Assembly (NCBI GenBank): GCA_964526635.1
Contig: CAZGLR010000066.1
Span: 1-19,097 of the forward strand
Origin: CAZGLR01 sp964526635
GTDB taxonomy: Bacteria; Zixibacteria; MSB-5A5; GN15; JAAZOE01
DNA: 19,097 nt
Reading direction: 5' to 3'
Shown here in pieces: positions 15,186-19,097 of the stretch. The notes under the pieces were generated by a model that was not told where the DNA came from, did no database searches, and saw only the letters and a program-made list of their open reading frames with translations. Both the position numbers and the translations under genes were made by a program. How positions within the stretch are numbered: the first letter of the stretch is position 1; each line of letters begins with the position of its first letter.

Positions 15186-17423
15186 ATGCGCGAAGTCGAC
15201 GTAACCCCCGAACTGGTTGCCGAACACGGCCTCAATGAAGAAGAGTATACACGCATCAAGAAGATCCTTGGCCGTGAGCCTAATTTCACCGAGCTGGGCG
15301 TCTTTTCGGTCATGTGGTCGGAGCATTGTTCTTACAAAAATTCGATCAAGCTGCTGAAAACACTGCCCCGGACCGGCACTTATCTGCTGGCTGAGGCTGG
15401 TGAAGAAAATGCCGGGGCAGTTGATATCGGTGATGGCCTTGCGTGTATTTTTAAAATCGAATCCCATAATCATCCCTCGGCGGTGGAACCGTATCAGGGG
15501 GCAGCCACTGGTGTCGGCGGCATCCTGCGCGATATTTTCACGATGGGCGCCCGGCCGATCGCGGCGCTGGACTCGCTTCGTTTCGGATCACCCGATAATG
15601 CCCGCGTGCGATATCTGCTCGATGGCGTCGTGCGGGGAATCGGCGACTACGGCAATTCCTTCGGCGTCCCGACTGTGGCGGGTGAAGTTTATTTCGATCC
15701 GGCCTATACCGGCAATCCCCTGGTCAATGCCATGGCGGTCGGGATTGTCAATACCGATAAACTGGCCTCAGCAACCATGAAGGGCACTGGCAATCCGGTC
15801 ATGATCGTGGGGTCATCGACCGGCCGCGATGGTATCCACGGCGCCACGTTCGCCTCGGCCGAACTCAATGAAGAAAGTGAATCAAAGAGGCCATCGGTGC
15901 AGATAGGCGATCCCTTCACTGAAAAACTGCTGCTGGAGGCCACGCTCGAGATTATCGACGAAGACTTGATTATCGGCATCCAGGATATGGGCGCGGCAGG
16001 TATAACCTGTTCCTGCACCGAGATGTCAGCCAAGGGCGGTGTCGGGGTTGAGATTGATCTGAAGGATGTGCCGTTGCGCGAACCGGGTATGACACCATAT
16101 GAAATACTTCTCTCCGAATCACAGGAGCGCATGCTGGTCTGTGTCAAAAATGGCAAAGAAGAACGGGTAAAAGAGATATTCCGTAAATGGGACCTTCATT
16201 CACAGACTATCGGGCGTGTCACTGACGATGGCATGTTTCGGGTGAAACTCAATGGCAAGCAGGTGGCCGAGATACCATCGTATGAACTGGTTCTCGGTGG
16301 TGGCGCACCCGTCTATACGCGCGAAACGAAAAAGCCGGATTATATCGGCGAGCTGGCGCGGCTTGACCTGGCGACTATTCCCGTCAGTGGCAACTGGAAC
16401 GATATTCTTCTCACCCTGATCGGATCGCCCAATATCTGTCACAAGGGCTGGGTCTTCGACCAGTATGATTCAATGGTCCGCACGAACACTGCGGTTGGGC
16501 CGGGCAGCGATGCGGCAGTCATGCGACTTCGCAAAACACGTAAAGCGCTGGCCATGACCACCGATTGCAACGGCCGATATTGCTATCTCAACCCAAGACG
16601 CGGAGCGATGCTGGCGGTTTCGGAAGCGGCCCGGAATATTGCCTGTAGTGGCGGTAAGGGCATAGCGATCACCAACTGCCTCAATTTCGGGAATCCGTAT
16701 CATCCTGAGATTTACTATGGTTTCGCCGAAGCAGTCGCCGGTATGGGTGAGGCCTGCCGGGTTTTCGATACCCCGGTCACCGGCGGTAATGTCAGTTTTT
16801 ATAATGAAGATCCCAATCGGGCGGTATATCCGACACCGACTATCGGGATGCTGGGTATTGTCGAGGATTTAGACCATATCACGACGATGGAATTCAAGGC
16901 CAACGGCGATGAGATATACCTGCTGGGAAAAACCAAAAATGAAATCGGAGCATCGGAGTATTTATCCCAGATTCATGGCCAGATTCGCGGCGAGATACCC
17001 TCGCTTGATCTTAATTATGAGAAGAAATTGCATAACACTGTCCTGGAGATGATCAAAACCGGGCTGGTGAAATCGGCGCATGATTGCACTGAGGGTGGTC
17101 TGGCCGTCGCCCTGGCCGAATGCTGTATCGGCAATCGGGAGAAGATGATCGGGGCCAGAATAGAATATATGGTCGATGGCATCCGCACCGATGCTCTTCT
17201 CTTCGGCGAGTCGGCATCGCGGATTATCGTTTCCGTTCCGGCTGGAAACAGCGCCAAAATCACCGGGATAGCCGGCCAGTACGGCATCGCTTGTGGCCTG
17301 ATCGGTACAACCGGTGGTGATTCGCTGGTGATAAATAATTACATCGCTCAGCCACTGGCGGTGTTGGCTGAGGTTTATTTCGAATCTCTGCGTTCTCTCA
17401 TGGAACGGCATGTTGTTGCCTGA
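15186..17423 (+). CDS. purL: Phosphoribosylformylglycinamidine synthase subunit PurL
   Basis: A 745-aa enzyme of de novo purine synthesis. With PurS and the glutaminase PurQ it converts FGAR to FGAM using ATP and glutamine. The length fits the small PurL type (about 740 aa), not the fused 1300-aa enzyme, so purS and purQ are expected elsewhere; neither is in this window. Conserved features: 'MWSEHCSYKNS' with His47, 'KIESHNHPSAVEPYQGAATG' from about residue 91, 'GIQDMGAAGITCS' and 'SAHDCTEGGLAVALAE'. AGGGAG precedes the ATG. It is followed 52 nt later by lpxH in the same direction, and diverges from the DUF3365 lipoprotein operon. Confidence 0.97.
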   Translation: MREVDVTPELVAEHGLNEEEYTRIKKILGREPNFTELGVFSVMWSEHCSYKNSIKLLKTLPRTGTYLLAEAGEENAGAVDIGDGLACIFKIESHNHPSAVEPYQGAATGVGGILRDIFTMGARPIAALDSLRFGSPDNARVRYLLDGVVRGIGDYGNSFGVPTVAGEVYFDPAYTGNPLVNAMAVGIVNTDKLASATMKGTGNPVMIVGSSTGRDGIHGATFASAELNEESESKRPSVQIGDPFTEKLLLEATLEIIDEDLIIGIQDMGAAGITCSCTEMSAKGGVGVEIDLKDVPLREPGMTPYEILLSESQERMLVCVKNGKEERVKEIFRKWDLHSQTIGRVTDDGMFRVKLNGKQVAEIPSYELVLGGGAPVYTRETKKPDYIGELARLDLATIPVSGNWNDILLTLIGSPNICHKGWVFDQYDSMVRTNTAVGPGSDAAVMRLRKTRKALAMTTDCNGRYCYLNPRRGAMLAVSEAARNIACSGGKGIAITNCLNFGNPYHPEIYYGFAEAVAGMGEACRVFDTPVTGGNVSFYNEDPNRAVYPTPTIGMLGIVEDLDHITTMEFKANGDEIYLLGKTKNEIGASEYLSQIHGQIRGEIPSLDLNYEKKLHNTVLEMIKTGLVKSAHDCTEGGLAVALAECCIGNREKMIGARIEYMVDGIRTDALLFGESASRIIVSVPAGNSAKITGIAGQYGIACGLIGTTGGDSLVINNYIAQPLAVLAEVYFESLRSLMERHVVA

Positions 17424-17459
17424 CAACTATTGAGACTGGATTCTCGGGGCGAAACTTCG

Positions 17460-17465
17460 TATACT
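17460..17465 (+). promoter_or_regulatory. Possible -10 element just before lpxH
   Basis: TATACT ends 10 nt before the lpxH ATG, and no Shine-Dalgarno sequence is present. No good -35 is seen at normal spacing (the nearest, TTGAGA, is 24 nt away). If used, it would give a nearly leaderless lpxH mRNA; otherwise lpxH is read from the purL promoter. Confidence 0.25.
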
Positions 17466-17475
17466 TGATTTCGCC

Positions 17476-18216
17476 ATGGCGATTTATTTTGTATCCGATG
17501 CGCATCTGGGCTCAAATGATCCCGAGCGCGAACAGCTCAAGTTATCTCATCTTTTTTCTCTATTCGAGAAGATCCGGACCGACGGTTCCTGCCTGTATAT
17601 TCTCGGCGATTTGTTTGATTTCTGGTTCGAGTACAAGAACGCTATTCCCAAACAACACCTGAAAATCGTCTTTAAAATAGCTTCGTTGATCGATGACGGT
17701 ATCGATGTGCATTATATAACCGGCAATCATGATTTCTGGCTCGGTGATTTCCTGACCCGCGAAGTTGGGGTCACCGTCCATCGCGATCAGGTTGAAGTCA
17801 CTGAAGACGGTCTGAAGCTGCTGTTGATTCATGGCGACGGCCTCTCCCCCGGCGACTGGAAATACCGCGTGTTTGTGCGGGGACCATTGCGCAACAGGCT
17901 TGCAATCGCATTGTATCGTCTGCTGCCGGTCGATATCGGGATACCTCTGGCCAAGGCGGTATCATCGACATCCCGCAATCACACGTCTGAGCGTAAAGCC
18001 GATTTTTTAAAAGATTATGAAGTTTTCGCCGAGAAAAAAATCGCCGAGGGATTCGATGCCGTCTTAATCGGACATACTCATGTCCCGATTGAAAAACGCT
18101 TCGTGAACGGCGTCTATATCAATACCGGGGATTTTATTCATCATTTCACCTACGCTAAACTGACTGATGGAAAAATATCGCTGGAATTTATGGACGGCGC
18201 AGTATCGTCGGGGTGA
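17476..18216 (+). CDS. lpxH: UDP-2,3-diacylglucosamine diphosphatase (LpxH-like)
   Basis: A 246-aa calcineurin-like metallophosphoesterase. LpxH cleaves UDP-2,3-diacylglucosamine to lipid X and UMP in lipid A synthesis, at the inner face of the cytoplasmic membrane. Metal-binding motifs are complete: Asp8-x-His10 ('SDAHLG'), Gly44-Asp45 to Asp48 ('LGDLFDFW'), Gly83-Asn84-His85-Asp86 ('GNHDFW'), His119-Gly-Asp ('HGDG') and Gly199-His-Thr-His202. The 'FDFWFEY' segment and length match LpxH rather than general phosphoesterases; an LpxH2-type homologue is possible. It implies an outer membrane with lipid A. The start is fixed by the metal motif only seven residues in; no clear ribosome binding site is seen. 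It is convergent with ftsZ. Confidence 0.88.
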   Translation: MAIYFVSDAHLGSNDPEREQLKLSHLFSLFEKIRTDGSCLYILGDLFDFWFEYKNAIPKQHLKIVFKIASLIDDGIDVHYITGNHDFWLGDFLTREVGVTVHRDQVEVTEDGLKLLLIHGDGLSPGDWKYRVFVRGPLRNRLAIALYRLLPVDIGIPLAKAVSSTSRNHTSERKADFLKDYEVFAEKKIAEGFDAVLIGHTHVPIEKRFVNGVYINTGDFIHHFTYAKLTDGKISLEFMDGAVSSG

Positions 18217-18255
18217 AAAATTCCCGTCGGAATGGGGGGAAACCATTCCGACGGG
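18216..18255 (-). terminator. Hairpin, probable leftward terminator after ftsZ
   Basis: A perfect 13-bp stem (18223-18235 with 18243-18255) around a 7-nt loop. On the minus strand it is followed by AA and a run of five T (complement of 18216-18220), so it could end leftward ftsZ transcription. The T-run overlaps the end of the convergent lpxH gene. A second 8-bp hairpin lies at 18264-18285 without a T-run. Confidence 0.6.
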
Positions 18256-18292
18256 CTCCTGTAAAGAGTAAGAGACATTACTCTTATTTGAT

Positions 18293-18323
18293 GGTGCGGC
18301 CGTTGGTCGCACCTGATTTTTTT
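18293..18323 (+). terminator. Intrinsic terminator after purL-lpxH
   Basis: A 9-bp stem with one G-U (18293-18301 with 18305-18313), a 3-nt GTT loop, then TGA and seven T (18317-18323). This is a classic rho-independent terminator for the rightward purL-lpxH transcript. Its T-run touches the ftsZ stop codon (18322-18324 on the minus strand), so the convergent genes are packed end to end. Confidence 0.85.
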
Positions 18324-19097
18324 ACATATCTTCCATTTGCCGACGGATATATGTCGGGACTTCGAGGTTGTCGCTGTCGGCGAAGACCGGCTGACTAATC
18401 CGGTGGCCATTGCCGCCATTGTTTGATTCCGAAGTCCGTGCGGCAGCAGTCGATTTTAACACGACTTTCTGGATTTTATCTACTTTTCCAAACAGATCAG
18501 TCGGCACGACTTCGGTATGCTGCTCCTCCGTGCGTGTCTCCACCGAGGTGCCGCTGCCGAATCCGGTGGCAATGACAGTCACCCGGACGCAATCTTTGAG
18601 GTTTTTATCAATGACTGCGCCGACGATGATGTTGGCGTCGGCTCCGGCGGCATCATAGATTTTCGAGGTGGCATCGTTGACATCAAACAGTGTCATGTCG
18701 GGGCCGCCGGTGACATTGATCAGCACGCCCTTGGCGCCGGTGATCGAGACGTTTTCCAGAAGTGGCGAGGAGATCGCATCCTGCGCGGCGGTTGAGGCCT
18801 TTTCTTCACCCGAGGCCTCTCCGGTACCCATGAGGGCGTCACCCATCTCGAGCATAACCGTCCGTACATCGGCAAAGTCGCAGTTGATCAAACCCGGTAC
18901 AGTAATCAAATCGGAGATGCCCTTGGTGGCCTGGTAAAGGGTATCGTCGGCGATGCCGAAAGCATCGGTCAGCAGAGTATTGCGATCGACAATACTCAAC
19001 AGGCGCTGGTTGGGAATACGTATAAGCGTATCGACATACTGTCTGAGTTCTTCGATGCCCTCGTCAGCCCGGTTGATTCGTTTCTTGCCCTCGAAGT
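18322..19097 (-). CDS. ftsZ: Cell division protein FtsZ (partial, C-terminal part)
   Basis: The last ~258 codons of ftsZ, cut at the window edge. FtsZ is the tubulin-like GTPase that forms the division ring. The visible part starts in 'FEGKKRINRADEGIEELRQY', which follows the tubulin signature (outside the window). The T7 (synergy) loop 'NCDFADV' supplies the acidic residues that activate GTP hydrolysis in the neighbouring subunit. 'GAKGVLINVTGGPDMTLFDV' and 'IIVGAVIDKNL' are standard. A linker of roughly 50 residues leads to the conserved C-terminal peptide 'NLEVPTYIRRQM', the usual docking site for FtsA-type partners. Genes such as ftsA or ftsQ would lie beyond the right edge. Confidence 0.97.
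   Translation of the reverse strand, partial: FEGKKRINRADEGIEELRQYVDTLIRIPNQRLLSIVDRNTLLTDAFGIADDTLYQATKGISDLITVPGLINCDFADVRTVMLEMGDALMGTGEASGEEKASTAAQDAISSPLLENVSITGAKGVLINVTGGPDMTLFDVNDATSKIYDAAGADANIIVGAVIDKNLKDCVRVTVIATGFGSGTSVETRTEEQHTEVVPTDLFGKVDKIQKVVLKSTAAARTSESNNGGNGHRISQPVFADSDNLEVPTYIRRQMEDM

Overview
The window looks like a chromosomal segment from a Gram-negative, mostly uncultured bacterium of the FCB/Zixibacteria type. This assignment is inferred from protein style. Evidence for it: a C-terminal type I dockerin of the 'GDANCDGNINVGDAVYLINY' kind, a 'QNYPNPFNPST' C-terminal export/FlgD-like domain, several lipobox lipoproteins, and lpxH (lipid A synthesis, hence an outer membrane). 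Base composition is near 50% GC throughout, and no integrase, transposase, phage gene or CRISPR array is visible.

Layout, left to right. Positions 1-439 hold no gene but have hairpins, a rightward intrinsic terminator and two copies of a 27-bp palindromic repeat. Then comes a leftward secreted gingipain-like (C25) cysteine protease with an Ig-like domain and a dockerin (440-2686). Diverging from it is a two-gene pair: a single-domain CheY-like receiver (3001-3390) and a CheX-like phosphatase (3408-3896). A tRNA-Ser(UGA) gene (4206-4290) precedes a 1484-aa secreted protein (4538-8992) with propeller-like repeats, an Ig-like domain, a probable papain-like cysteine protease domain and a T9SS/FlgD-type tail. 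Convergent to it are two tandem paralogous lipoproteins of unknown function (9065-9946, 10190-11083).

A leftward, closely spaced cluster follows, transcribed from 15045 down to 11280: Tll0287-like (DUF3365) haem lipoprotein, SprT-like zinc metalloprotein, MFS transporter and parallel beta-helix lipoprotein. Gaps are 6 nt, a 1-nt overlap and 26 nt, so one operon is likely. Diverging from it behind a good sigma70-type promoter are purL (15186-17423) and lpxH (17476-18216). At the right edge, ftsZ runs leftward into lpxH and is cut by the window end, with terminator hairpins between them.

The housekeeping genes (purL, lpxH, ftsZ, tRNA-Ser) are ordinary. The accessory interest is in the exported proteins: two unrelated cysteine-protease folds on multidomain secreted proteins with different C-terminal modules, the paralogous four-cysteine lipoproteins, and the orphan CheY/CheX phosphate-switch pair. 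No sharply bounded new defence or mobile system is visible.
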